Shown here: positions 45,560-56,605 of the stretch, piece after piece
How positions within the stretch are numbered: the first letter of the stretch is position 1
How the letters are laid out: each line of letters starts with the position of its first letter
From: Deroplatys truncata
Taxonomy: Eukaryota > Arthropoda > Insecta > Mantodea > Mantidae
Assembly: GCA_030765065.1 (NCBI GenBank)
Contig: CM060990.1
Coordinates: 675,179,618 to 675,243,617 of the forward strand
Direction: 5' to 3'
Length of the DNA stretch: 64,000 bases
Notes under the pieces: generated by a model
Database searches by the model: none
What the model saw: only the letters and a program-made list of their open reading frames with translations
Told to the model about the DNA's origin: nothing
Made by a program: the position numbers and the translations under genes

Positions 45560-47070
45560 TCCCTAGGTCTGTGTTCAAATCTTACTGCAGGCAAAAGTTT
45601 AATGTTCTTAATTGCTATGGAAAAAAATTGATACTTTGATAGGGTAAAACGTTATTATATCATTACCCCGATTAATGAAAGACGTTCACGTGTATCCAGA
45701 GGTCCGAGTACGAATCTTACCCTGCGAAACTCTAATGCTTAATAAATATTAAATTACGGAGGCATGCGCGGTCAGATTAGAAATGAATTTATCAAATATA
45801 ATTATTTATATTAAATCCTGGTGTATAAATAGATATCCCGATGCCTAGTCGCGATTCTTTATTTTCTTTTTCTCCCTTTTTTTTCTTTTCCCTCTTTCTT
45901 TCTTCTCGACCTGCACACATCCAAGTGTTCATATATACACGAGCACACGCACATATACACACATACAAACTCACGCGCACGCACAATGCACATACATCAA
46001 GAAACATACACCAGTGCACGCACTCATACACCTATGCACACACACGCACACACGCACCCCTGTAACATGCTTACACCTCCTCCAAACATACGAATCTGTA
46101 CGAAGACCTACGAGAATCACCGAGCATGGATTTCCATGTACAATCTACTCGAAGTCTCTGTTTTTACATTAATTGTCTCTTTCAAACATAGATATAAAAA
46201 TGTATTTAACAAATATAAGTATTTACATTAAACCCCGGTGTGTCACTACTGTTTTATCGCTTATATATCCTGAATGAAAAGAGATAAAACGATGAAATAA
46301 AAAATAATTATAACACTCGAATGCGACGCATCATAGTTGCATTGTTTCAAGTTGATTTATATGCCAGGGTTTGAATCCTAGGAGTGATTACAAATTCATC
46401 TTCCAATAACTCCGGAAGTAATTAAGATAAAGACGTAAAATAAACTTTATTACGTTTATGTTATTAGGTAGTTTCTTGTGAATGTATATTAAGGTACCAG
46501 GCGTCATGGATTCGATCCTTAATTTTAAAATCCCCATTATTTTAGAAACTAGCAGAGATAGGGCTGTGGATCAAAGCATGATTAATAGCTCCTATCATGG
46601 ACAATTAATACTGCATATAATTGACAGTTAGTAGTGCTTAGTTCGAATCCCGATCTTGCAATGACTTCCTTAATTTTCCTCTATACTCTAGGATATATCA
46701 CTTAGGTTGATGTTATAACTGTATACAGCTCTTTTAACACGTCAAACTAATAGTATAAATAATTTTGATCCTAAAGTTCAGGGTTCGAATACTGATTAAA
46801 TTAAATTTATATACAAATTTAATAGCTTATGACATAATTTAGATAGACACGTCAAATAAAAAGTAAACAGAGTACCTGCTCCCGAAATATCGTCATCATG
46901 ACAAACATTACTTTAAGGTACTCAGTTTGAATCCCGAAGTGGTGATTTCATATATCTTCAAGCCTATGAATCATACCAGTTTTGAGTAAAGATTATATGG
47001 TGCATGATAATGCAGGGGAGCTAAATTACTAAAAATACATTTACTAAATCATTACCAAGTTCGATTCTAG
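45560..47070 (+). repeat. About 138-bp-spaced array of tRNA B-box-like motifs
   Basis: Motifs close to the tRNA B box (GGTTCGAATCC) occur at 45571 (gtgttcaaatc), 45706 (gagtacgaatc) and 45847 (agtcgcgattc). After a gap of about 520 bp they resume at 46367 (gggtttgaatcc), 46507 (tggattcgatcc), 46639 (tagttcgaatcc), 46781 (gggttcgaatac), 46923 (cagtttgaatcc) and 47057 (aagttcgattct). Adjacent spacings are 132-142 bp. Sequence between motifs is poorly conserved and T-arm stems mostly do not pair, so these are not tRNA genes. The right arm carries complementary copies near 48358, 48498, 48655 and 48789. Confidence 0.7.
45880..46065 (+). repeat. CA-rich microsatellite in left arm
   Basis: It is made of an interrupted polypyrimidine tract followed by interrupted (CA)n. 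The mirror-image GT-rich counterpart lies at 48130-48290 in the right arm. The frames read through it are low-complexity only. Confidence 0.85.
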
Positions 47071-48085
47071 AGGCTTAAAATCTGTGTAACTCTGGAAAAA
47101 GAGAGCTCAAACAAGATACGCTATCGCATCTTTGCTAGAGGATTGCCAAGTGTTCTTGCCTGAACGCTATAATTCCTTAACCAACGAAGAGCTTGCAGAA
47201 ATGCCTGGAAAATTATATAAACAATATAAGGGCATGGCAGAGATGGGGAAATTTAAGACATGTAAATTGTCTTTTATACCCGAAGCGAAGGTGTGTAGAA
47301 ATGTCAAACTTGGTATTCAATGTTTTCCTATTTTCCTATGAAAAATTTCATAAATAAACCAGCTGCCTGGTTCGAGATTTTGAACTCGCCGAATCGGTAG
47401 GAAACTGCGCTCTTCAGCCATTTTGTTGAGTCTATCTGCTAATATAAAGGTAATTTATATATTAAACATCATTTATTCCTTATTCTCTTATTTTTTATAC
47501 ACTTTCATAGCAAACGTGAGTGACTTAAGCAATTAAATACTGATTAAGCGGTTAAACTCTGATATTTCGCTCACATCAATGACCTTATATGATGTAACAT
47601 GAACATTGATGAAGCATTTAATTCATCTCTAAACTATAGCATGATAACTGGTTTGTTGTATACCACTCATGTTAATGCACTGAGCACATTAACTTCAGTC
47701 ATATAACCTCACACCCAAAGACATGATGTCTGACTCTATCAAACATGTTTTAACTCTTGCCATAGCTATCTGTTTATGATGTCACACCAACAAGAGAAGT
47801 ATACTCACACTCCCATTCCGTCAGATGTTGCCACTCAAAGCCTAAACCACCATCACCACCACAGCCACCAACAGCACCTATTGCACTAAAGTTAACTCCA
47901 ACTCTATTACCTTATAAATATACTCCCTTGTTCAGTTAAATGCATGCATATACTGCATTATTTCGTGTTTTCATTCCCATTTCAGTTCTTACTTTCCAAC
48001 CTCTCTTTATTATCCAAAGAATCAGTATAAAATATTACATTCCTGTACGCTTAATACTCGGTTATCGCAGAAAGCTATTACATTT
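47071..48085. other. Spacer of the fold-back element, no gene seen
   Basis: An open frame at 47132-47341 (69 codons, includes SLTNEELAEMPGKLYKQYKG) has no recognised family. A short ccaccaccatcaccacc-like tract lies near 47850. The rest is AT-rich. Confidence 0.45.
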
Positions 48086-49908
48086 CACAAGATTCGTATT
48101 TTTGGAGGAGGTGTAAATATGTTGCAGGGGTGCGTGTGTGCATGTGCGTGTGCGTGTGTGTGTGCACAGGTGTATGGTTACGTGAACTGGTGTATGTTTC
48201 TTGATGTATGTGCGCGTGTGCGTGCGCTTGAGTTTGTATATGCATGTGTATATGTGCGTGTGCTCGTGTATATGTGAACACTTGGATGTGTGCAAGTCGA
48301 GAAGAAAAAAAGAGATAGATAGAGGGAAAAGGTAGAAAAAGAGAGAAAAAAATAAAGAATCGTGTCTAGGCATCAGGATATCTAAGTATACACCAGGGTT
48401 TAATATAAATAATTATATGTGTTAAATACATTTTTAATCTGACCGCACATACTCACAAAGTTTAATATTTATTAAGCATTAGAGTTTTGCAGGGTAAGAT
48501 TCGAACTAGGAGCTCTGGGTGCCTAAGAATACTGTGCCTTAAAACATCGTAATGATACATAAAAATTAAATTATATTTGTTAAATACATTTTAATCCGCC
48601 TGTGCATGCCTCCATAATTTAATATTTATTAAGCATTAGAGTTTCACAGGGTAAGATTCAAATTCGGACCTCTGTATACACGTGAACTTCTTCTATTTGT
48701 CAGGGTAATGATATAATAACGTTTTGCCGTATCAAAGTATCAATTTTTTTCATTAGCAATTAAAAACATTAAACTTTTGCCTGCAGTAAGATTCGAACAC
48801 AGACCTAGGGATATCTAAGTATACACAGAGGTTTAAATTATGTAATGATATATGTTAAACACGTTTTTGATATCACTGTTTGAAAAAGAGTCAATAGTTG
48901 CAGAAACAGAACAGTATAGCTATGCTCGGTGATTCTCGTGGTTATCGTGCAGATTCGTGTGCTTGGTAGATGTGCTAGACTTGTCACGAACGTGCATATC
49001 TATGTTCGGGTATACCCGTAGGTCTTCGTGAAGACACTGCTGCTCATAGAGAGAACTACCCTCAGGCAGTTCCGGCGCCATGATGGCGGGGTCGAGCGGT
49101 GGTGGAATTTATGGTCTATCAGGTAAATAATGCCTGTTCCCGTGGGACCTGACCTCTCTCTCTTTTCCCCACGTCGAACAAAGACAGGGCCAGGTATAAG
49201 GCCTCCACGAGCTTCTTTGTTATCGCTGTGCCAGACTGTCTCTTTTGTTATGTTGCAGTGGAATGGGTGCTACAGGATGGTCTTCCTAACGAGCTCTTTT
49301 TCTGGACAATAGAAAGGGATACAATAGCATTTGTCCCTTTGTTATTCAATCTATTTGTTAACTTGGGTACAGCCTGTTCTATTGTTATTTTGCACGTGTT
49401 CGTCAAACAATGCGACTGGGAAGTGGGGATGTTGCAGGTGGCATTCCTAAAAGTGCACGTGTGCGGGAATTCAATAGAATTGAGACAATAACGTCTGCTC
49501 CTTTGTTTACGTAGCTCCAGCCTACTCTATTGTTACAAGCATAATTTATTATGCCTTTTTGTTCATTTTGACAGGGGAAGGACAACCTTTGCTCTTTTGC
49601 ACGTGTTCGTCAAACAATGCGGCTAGGGGTGGGTTGTTGCAGGTGCGGATATGGAATGGGTAGAGTGGCATCTCCGCCTTTGTTATAAGGCAAAATTTAT
49701 TATCCCCATTGTTCATTTTGACAGGTGATGGACAACCTTAATTGCTTACCTGTGAAGCTTTCCATTAAACTCAACCAAATTTATGACCGCAGCTGCAACT
49801 AAAGGGTACCAGTGGGGCGTGGCAGGGGTGGGGCGAAACCTAATTAGCATATGAATACACATTCCTGCATATTAAGTGGGCTGTAACTCTCGTTCCGTCC
49901 CTAGTAAC

Positions 49909-51315
49909 AGAACCTTTTTAATGAAGAATTTCACTACAAAAAGTAGTATTTCATATGTCACCTTCTCCAAGGTGTTTTTAATTTATGCAACCCGTTAATC
50001 AGCAGACACAATTCACTTTCTAAAAATAGACCCTTCTTGTTACATAGGAGTGAAATTTCTAAAACCCACAATTTCAGTTTGATTCATTTGAAGTTTGAAA
50101 ATAGCAAACAGCGTTTAATGTACACTGAATTTCATGCATATTTTAACTTAATTCCCCAGATAATAAGCGTTTACTATTTTTTTGCTGTTTTGTAAAACTG
50201 TTTCACACGAAGCAATTGTTTTTTAAAGACTACATATTGTATCATTACAATCCTAAACAATGTACTAATAAGTTATAGAGACTAAATTTTAATTATCCTT
50301 CTAGTTAGATAGGAAATGCAGGTTAAATATGAGACTTAACATTATTTGTGAATGATTTATAGGTATAATAAGAGTATTATTGTTTATAACAACACAACTA
50401 AGCATGTCAACAAAACTTCGTGCAATAATTTTTATTGGATGATTTACAAGGAGATACACAACGTCATTGGTATACGTATACAGGAAAGAAATACATCATG
50501 TGAAACAATTTGAAATTGAGAATGAGCGACAAATAAAAACCACAGAAAAGAGAGTTTCAAAAGTATAACGGTTTCTAACTTTATACATTTTCAAAACCAT
50601 TTAGTGCATACACAGTCCCTCCTTCGTTTCCTTCATCTCCTCTGCAACTAGTTTATTTGAAAATTTCTGAGGCCTATCTTGAATGTTTGTTCACCTTAAT
50701 GTGGGCAAAAAGGTATCGTTTTTACTACAATTTAATAGTAATCTAGACTTACAGACATTTAAATTTCTATATGGCATGTCCTAAGAAGTTGTATAGTTAT
50801 AAAGCCTATACAGAACTAAAGCAGAAGGCTTTTGGTGTTTAATAACTCAAAAATCCATATTCATAATTTTTTACATTTTGGCCTACTTTGCACGCTGTTA
50901 TCGTGCTCACACGGATGTTAGGGAAGGAGAAATTTGAGCACTATGTCACAAAGGGTTGTAAAATGTGACTTCTTAATTCTGAAGTGAAGATTCCGATTCC
51001 TTTATACCAATCTCACTTGCTGAATATGTAGAACTTTCATCTGTTGGATGGACATCTTCTATTTTGCCGGTCTATGTGTATTAGGTTTGTAGAAATGCTG
51101 CTATCATTTTCGCAATCCACAGAGCTGATGATAATACCTTCTGCATAAATTTTGTCTAAATCCATATTAAGTACCATTCTCTTCTTCCATCAAAGCATCT
51201 CGGCGGTAGTCGCGTTCTACGGATTTTACTTTGACACGCACACTTTTACAGCCGCCGTCGGTAATGTCTCATAAACAGTTTTTGGTTTTGGTTATGGTTG
51301 TCAGGAAGCGGCTCT
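49909..51315. other. Intronic sequence, no gene seen
   Basis: AT-rich sequence without recognisable elements. Confidence 0.5.
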
Positions 51316-51319
51316 TAAG

Positions 51320-52690
51320 CGGACAGTCGCCTATTGTGCTTGTGCAAATCTCCAGGAGGAAGGGATGAAGCGTGAGACACAGAGGGCGACCATATCCGGG
51401 GCAGCAGACACGGACAAAACGCCTATTTTACTTCTGGAAACATAAGGAAGCAGGGATAAACCGATGGGCATAGAGGGTGACCAGATCTGGGGCGGCAGGC
51501 TCGGACACAATCGCCTATTATGCTTCTGGAAACCTAAGGAAGAAGGAATGAAGCGAGAGACATAGAGGGTGACCAAATATGGAGCGTCAGGGTCGAATAC
51601 AGTCGCCTATTATGCTTCTGGAAACCTCCAGGAAAAAAGGGATGAATCGAATGACACAGAGAACGACCAGATCCGGGGCAGCAGACACGGACACAATCGC
51701 CTATTGTTCTTCTGCAAACCTCCAAATGAAAGAGGTGAAGCGAGGGCCAGAGAGGAAGACCAGATTCGGGGCATCAGACACAGACACAGTCGTCTTGTAC
51801 TTCTGCAAACCTCCGAGTGGAAGGATGAAGCGACGGATATAGAGGGCTAGCAGATTCGAGGCGGCAGACTCGGACAGAGTCGCTGTTGCATTTTTGTAAA
51901 CCTCCAGGATAAGTGGTGAAGCGAGGATCAGAGAGGAAGACCAGATCCGGGGCAGCAGACACAGTCGTCTTGTACTTCTGCAAACCTCTAAGTAGGAGGC
52001 GTTAAGCGACGGGCATAGAAGGCTAGCAGATTTGGGGCGATAGGCTCGGACAGTCGCCTATTGTGCTTCTGGAAATCTTCAGGCGGAAGGGGTGAGGCGA
52101 AGGATACAGAGGACGATCAGATTCGAGGCGGCAGATACGGGAAAAGTCGCCTATTGTATTTTTGGAAACCTCCAGGAGGAAGTGGTGAAGCGAGGGACAC
52201 AGAGGGCAGGTAGATCTGGGGCAGCAGGCTTGGAGATAGTCGTCTATAGTATTTCTGAAAACCTCCAGAAGGAAGTGGTGAAGCGAAGGAAACAGAGGGC
52301 GACCAGATCTGGAGTGGCAGGCTCGGTCACAGTCACCTATTGTGCTTCTGGAAATCTTCAGGCGGAAGGGGTGAGGCGAAGGATACAGAGGACGATCAGA
52401 TTCGAGGCGGCAGATACGGGAAAAGTCGCCTATTGTATTTTTGGAAACCTCCAGGAGGAAGTGGTGAAGCGAGGGACACAGAGGGCAGGTAGATCTGGGC
52501 CAGCAGGCTTGGAGATAGTCGTCTATAGTATTTCTGAAAACCTCCAGAAGGAAGTGGCGAAGCGAAGGAAACAGAGGGCGACCAGATCTGGAGTGGCAGG
52601 CTCGGTCACAGTCACCTATTGTGCTTGTGGAAACCTTCAGGAGGAAGGGGTGAAGCGAGGGTACACAGAAGGCGACCGGATCCGGCGTGA
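51320..52690 (+). repeat. 92-94-bp minisatellite with 279-bp higher-order repeat
   Basis: The unit cgcctattgtgcttctggaa, then acctccaggaggaag, aagcgagggacacagagg and agatctggggcagcag recurs about 15 times (ctatt at 51331, 51423, 51515, 51607, 51701). Within it a three-unit block at about 52061-52339 is repeated almost exactly at 52340-52618 (279 bp = 3 x 93). The 205-codon frame at 52092-52709 exists only because 93 is divisible by three. Confidence 0.93.
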
Positions 52691-52714
52691 CAGGCTCGGT
52701 TGTCCCTGACTGCT

Positions 52715-53030
52715 GCAGATATTACATTCTGAAGTCGGAGAGGTCTCTCTGAGGGCCCGTCCCACACCGAATACAAGGGCAGATAGTTACACAAGGCAAA
52801 CTCCACATGCCGGACCCGCGTCCACTCACCTGATCCATCGAGCTTGAAACATGATAAGGGAACAAGATGACAGGAATTGCGATCAAGAAAATTCTTGGCA
52901 TTATATAATATACCCCAAGATTTTGAGTTCCAACCAGGGAAAACCGCGAAAAAACCCACAGCGGTCTGCCAACGGGGAATCGAATCCGGGACCTTACGAA
53001 TGCGAGCCTCACATGTCACCATATTACTGT
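52715..53030 (-). repeat. tRNA-derived SINE, family 2
   Basis: The minus strand reads tgaggctcgcattcgtaagg, cggattcgattccccgttgg (B box) and tttttcgcggttttccctgg. It shares head and adjoining body with the copy at 15600-15995. Confidence 0.75.
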
Positions 53031-53638
53031 TAGTATATATACAAAGGTTTTAACATAATTGTTTTACCACTAAATTAAAAATGTATGAATAAGCAATTTG
53101 TCATTGATTTTCTACAGCAGAACGTGCTTATGTGATTATGCGAGAAGCTGAAGTCATCACCATTAATTGTGATTTTTCCAGACTTCTGTCCACTTGCATT
53201 CAAAATACAAGTAGTCTTATGTGTCTCTGGCCGAATTTTTTAACACTTATAAAATGTAGAGAGTCTGCAAAGTTCGCAGCATGCGGCAACCCTGCTCAGT
53301 TAAAAACGATTTTGAGGTTCTGGTACTAATACGTGAGTGGAAGAACCCGAATTACCGGAAATCTTACATTAAAATTTCACTAAATTGGTTTTTAAATTCC
53401 AAAATGACGATACAAGCTTTTCATTTCTTTTATTCCTGGATATTGGTGTAACTTCACTCAATGGAATGGAGTAGGATGTCAATATCTATTAAAAAGAGCT
53501 ATCAATCTGAATTGTTAAGAGAATAACGTGAAACAATGTAAGGTGTTCTTCCCTGGAGTTATAGGTATTGTCAAAATTGTAAGGGTCCTTGAAGATTAGC
53601 TGTCAGTAAAAACCAATTATTATTTCACAATTTTTCAG

Positions 53639-53824
53639 GTTCCCAACATCAGCTGGGTAATAGTGCTGAACCAACTTGATAATGCACAATTTTTTGTCAA
53701 AGACAAAGAGGCATTTTTGCTCTTTTTGGATGCCTTCCGCATTGCATTTGGGAATTATGGTCCCCGCTTTCAACGCTTTCCAGTGGAAGTACTGTACGTA
53801 GAATGGACTAATCTCAACGGACAG
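53639..53824 (+). CDS. CNOT1-like: CNOT1/Not1-like exon, continuing the 43650 exon
   Basis: An internal exon of 62 codons, phase 0 at both ends. The acceptor is tatttcacaatttttcag before 53639 and the donor is cag followed by gtaaca at 53825. The product runs VPNISWVIVLNQLDNAQFFV, KDKEAFLLFLDAFRIAFGNY and RFPVEVLYVEWTNLNGQ. It continues directly from KEL of the previous exon and matches the CNOT1 order: (N/V)PS..W..V...LD...F.(I/L)(R/K)D, then FPV..IY..W....GQ. It is about five residues longer than human CNOT1 before FPV. The two-exon product is 150 residues without stops. The exon that should follow (FI..SL..PE..CFADYP in CNOT1) was not securely found. Confidence 0.78.
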
Positions 53825-54349
53825 GTAACATTAATATTTTAAATTAAAGCCTAATATGTGCAATAACTACCCAGGAATTTCTAATTACAAATATTCAAAT
53901 CTTTATTATGAGAGGTAACTTTTCAAAACGCATTAAGTGTATAAACAGAAATTTTACATGAGGAGCTAAAATCAGTGTTCACTACTGTTATATAATAACT
54001 TATAATATAATTAGGGGAGTTCTGAATGTTGGATTTATGATAGGTGGGAAATGTCACTCTTTATTTAAAGCCGCTCGTGTAAAAGAAGTTTGAAAATGTG
54101 TATATTATTTTGCACAAACTAAAGTAACAAATCATGTTTAGAAAGAAATTTATTTAGAAACATTACAAGAGTATATTATTCAGCTTATATGTATTTTTGA
54201 GCAACATTAGGTAGCTAATGCACTATAAGAAATAATGAGAGGTGGATATTTCCAAGCGTTGTTTAAACTAAAGTAAACTCACAGTTGTGACATAATGCTT
54301 CTGTGAAACTTCCAAACATTATGCTACGCAATAAATGCTGTATATCCAG

Positions 54350-54366
54350 AAATAATAATAATAATC

Positions 54367-54398
<32 letters not shown>

Positions 54399-54402
54399 TA
54401 GT
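54350..54402 (+). repeat. (AAT)n microsatellite
   Basis: About 17 mostly uninterrupted AAT units. Confidence 0.95.
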
Positions 54403-54524
54403 ATTACTATTATTGTTTTTGTTGTTATTTATGTTGCTCGAAATGCTTTACTATTTTCTAAATAATTATGAATCAAACTACTTACTGAAATTGTCAAGTA
54501 TATGCTGCAATTGCCTATTTTTAG

Positions 54525-54750
54525 ATGATTTGTTCACCAACGGGATTCGGTTCTTTTAAGTATATCACACAACTCATCAGCCCTTGCTCCACTACATCCT
54601 ATTCAAAAGCAACAATAATTTTATACTTTGTCTCCATATCTAGTTCAGAAGAAATGTTAAAGATAAATATTATGGCTGATGTGCACTTTATTGTTACAAT
54701 TAAGGCATACCTCAACCACCTCTACCTCTACAAGTCGAGTAGCTAGTCAT
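54525..54750 (+). CDS. Possible next CNOT1-like exon (weak)
   Basis: A good acceptor (gcaattgcctatttttag) ends at 54524 and is followed in phase 0 by an open frame MICSPTGFGSFKYITQLISP and so on, closing at 54744. The SF..I...LI.P pattern loosely resembles what follows GQ in CNOT1 (SFIQHSLINP), but no CFADYP-like segment follows. No clear donor precedes the stop. It may be chance. Confidence 0.2.
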
Positions 54751-54796
54751 ACTACATTGGGTTAGCCTGGTAATACCTATCAGAGTACAACTCATT

Positions 54797-55010
54797 ATGA
54801 GAGGTTATTTCTACCGAGTACATTGGTTCGTGTTTGTTTCTTGGAATCTTTTCAAACCAGTCATTGAAAGAAGTGTTAATGGTTTGGTGAAATCTAGTGC
54901 CAGTACAATAAATGTGGAAACGTTACGAAACATAACACTATTAGGACCTAGAAGAATGGGCCACTATTTATGCTCCCCGCTGTACCGTTCCTAACTTTAC
55001 ATGCAGAATG
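54797..55010 (+). mobile_element. Degraded MITE right end, family B-like
   Basis: The string gaagaatgggccactattta, then tgctccccgctgtac, resembles the right terminus of family B. The rest is too diverged to align by eye. Confidence 0.35.
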
Positions 55011-56019
55011 CATAAAAGAGACCAGGCGTTATAGCTGAGACCATTGTCGCCTAAACTTGAATCTCACCGACATTTTCAGTATGTCAGTATCGATTAGGGA
55101 GGATGCTGGCACCATCCTCCGTATCATTCATATCAATGGAGAAGAGAGAAGGAGCTGCAGTGAATTTGAATTATACACAATATTGGTTTGTTAATTCCAC
55201 TGCTATGTCGTGTAGCCACACAATAAGACCATTGCTGCTATAGTTTGTCTCAGCTACTTTGGTCCTCATCAAAACAAACGGGACGATGTACGTTTACTGC
55301 TATAAGTATGACTGGACGCGACCATTAGACCTATTCTTGTGTGATATACATCTTCGAGAAAGAGTGCCATACGTATAAAAGAGTCAGCCATCAGATTCAA
55401 ATACTCGCTTGATTATTGCTTTTATCGTGGACACAATCAAAGGTTTAGCCGCTTTTAGCCATTAATTGCACACTCATGCAACATCTAAATATGATGGCAG
55501 TATAGATGAAACCGATCCTCATGCCTGGTGAGACAAGCAGATGATGTGCTGTTTGTTATCTTCCAGATAGCGCAGCACTTGAACGAATTATTTATAATAA
55601 CTCTGCTTTAATAAACACTGCGCCCTTTGTGACTCATGGTAGTGGAGAGGAATGTTAAGTTCACTGTTATAATCAGTTCTCTCTAGAACAGCCTGTTCCA
55701 ACTCTGCTCGGCTGAGTGCGAGTACTCGTGCATACGCAACAACAGTGCACGGGGCCAGATGGAGGAGGAGCGTGATAGCCAATACGTCACTGTGCTAACA
55801 CAGCACAAGTTCTTGCGCTTCCTCTGTCTTGAGGTTGTGTCGTTTCGCATAACATATGTCAGTATGTCAAGCCGAGGATGTCCTTTGACCATTTCGTAAG
55901 AGGAACAGTTTCTGTTTACCGTAAAGGACGGACGAGGGCAGTGTCTTGTATATCAAAAGTGCTGAACTCGACGAGGAAATGGAACGTACAGCATCATTAT
56001 TCAAACTTCATTCAACCGT
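55011..56019. other. No gene; possible seed of the 84-bp minisatellite
   Basis: At 55686-55760 a single stretch (acagcctgttcca, gtgcgagtactcg, cagtgcac) shares several blocks with the 84-bp unit that is amplified 300 bp downstream. Nothing else was recognised. Confidence 0.4.
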
Positions 56020-56605
56020 GACAACAGCCTGCTCCAGTACCGAGCTGCAGGCAGTCTCCTGCGAGGTGCGAGTACTCCGCTGCTCGCTGCCGTGCACCCA
56101 AGCTGGGACAGCCTGCTCCAGTACCGAGCTGCAGGCAGTCTCCTTCGTGGCGCGAGTACTCCGCTGCTCGCTGGCGTGCACCCAAGCTGGGACAGCCTGC
56201 TCCAGTACCGAGCTGCAGGCAGTCTCCTGCGAGGCGCGAGTACTCCGCTGCTCGCTGGCGTGCACCCAAGCTGGGACAGCCTGCTCCAGTACCGAGCTGC
56301 AGGCAGTCTCCTGCAAGGCGCGAGTACTCCGCTGCTCGCTGCCGTGCACCCAAGCTGGGACAGCCTACTCCAGTACCGAGCTGCAGGCAGTCTCCTGCCA
56401 GGCGCGAGTACTCCGCTATGCTGGCGTGCACCCAAGCTGCCTGCTCCAGTACCGAGCTGCAGGCAGTCTCCTGCGAGGCGCGAGTACTCCGCTGCTGCTG
56501 CCGTGCACCCAAGCTGCCTGCTCCAGTACCGAGCTGCAGGCAGTCTCCTGCCAGGCGCGAGTACTCCGCTGCTCGCTGCCGTGCACCCAAGCTGCCTGCT
56601 CCAGA
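56020..56605. repeat. 84-bp GC-rich minisatellite, 7-8 units, open on both strands
   Basis: gagctgcaggcagtctcctg recurs at 56042, 56126, 56210, 56294 and 56378 (84-bp steps), then at 56454 and 56531 in shortened units. Since 84 = 3 x 28, frames are preserved. Plus strand 55946-56746 gives 266 codons of a 28-residue repeat (ACSSTELQAVSCEARVLRCS plus 8). Minus strand frames reach 208 codons. Simultaneous openness of both strands argues for a structural repeat, not a protein gene, but transcription is not excluded. Confidence 0.88.

Larger units (their letters stand above)
44568..49908. mobile_element. Giant fold-back element, 5.3 kb, arms of 1.5-1.8 kb
   Basis: The left arm (44568-46096) is the reverse complement, with modest divergence, of the right arm (about 48086-49908). 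The outer ends are aacggaatgagagttccagc and, from the right, acggaacgagagttacagcc. Matching internal landmarks include gcagctgcggtcat, aacaatagggataataaatt, the CA/GT microsatellites and acacctcctccaaa. About 2 kb of unpaired spacer lies between the arms. There is no transposase or other recognised gene, and target duplications could not be fixed. It lies wholly inside the intron of the CNOT1-like gene. Confidence 0.88.

Noticed and set aside
45560..47070. A cluster of tRNA genes
   Set aside because: Only the B-box-like loop recurs; acceptor, D and anticodon arms cannot be built, and most T-stems do not pair.
52092..52709. 205-codon open frame of 93-residue periodicity
   Set aside because: Explained by a 279-bp higher-order tandem repeat; no start context, splice support or domain.
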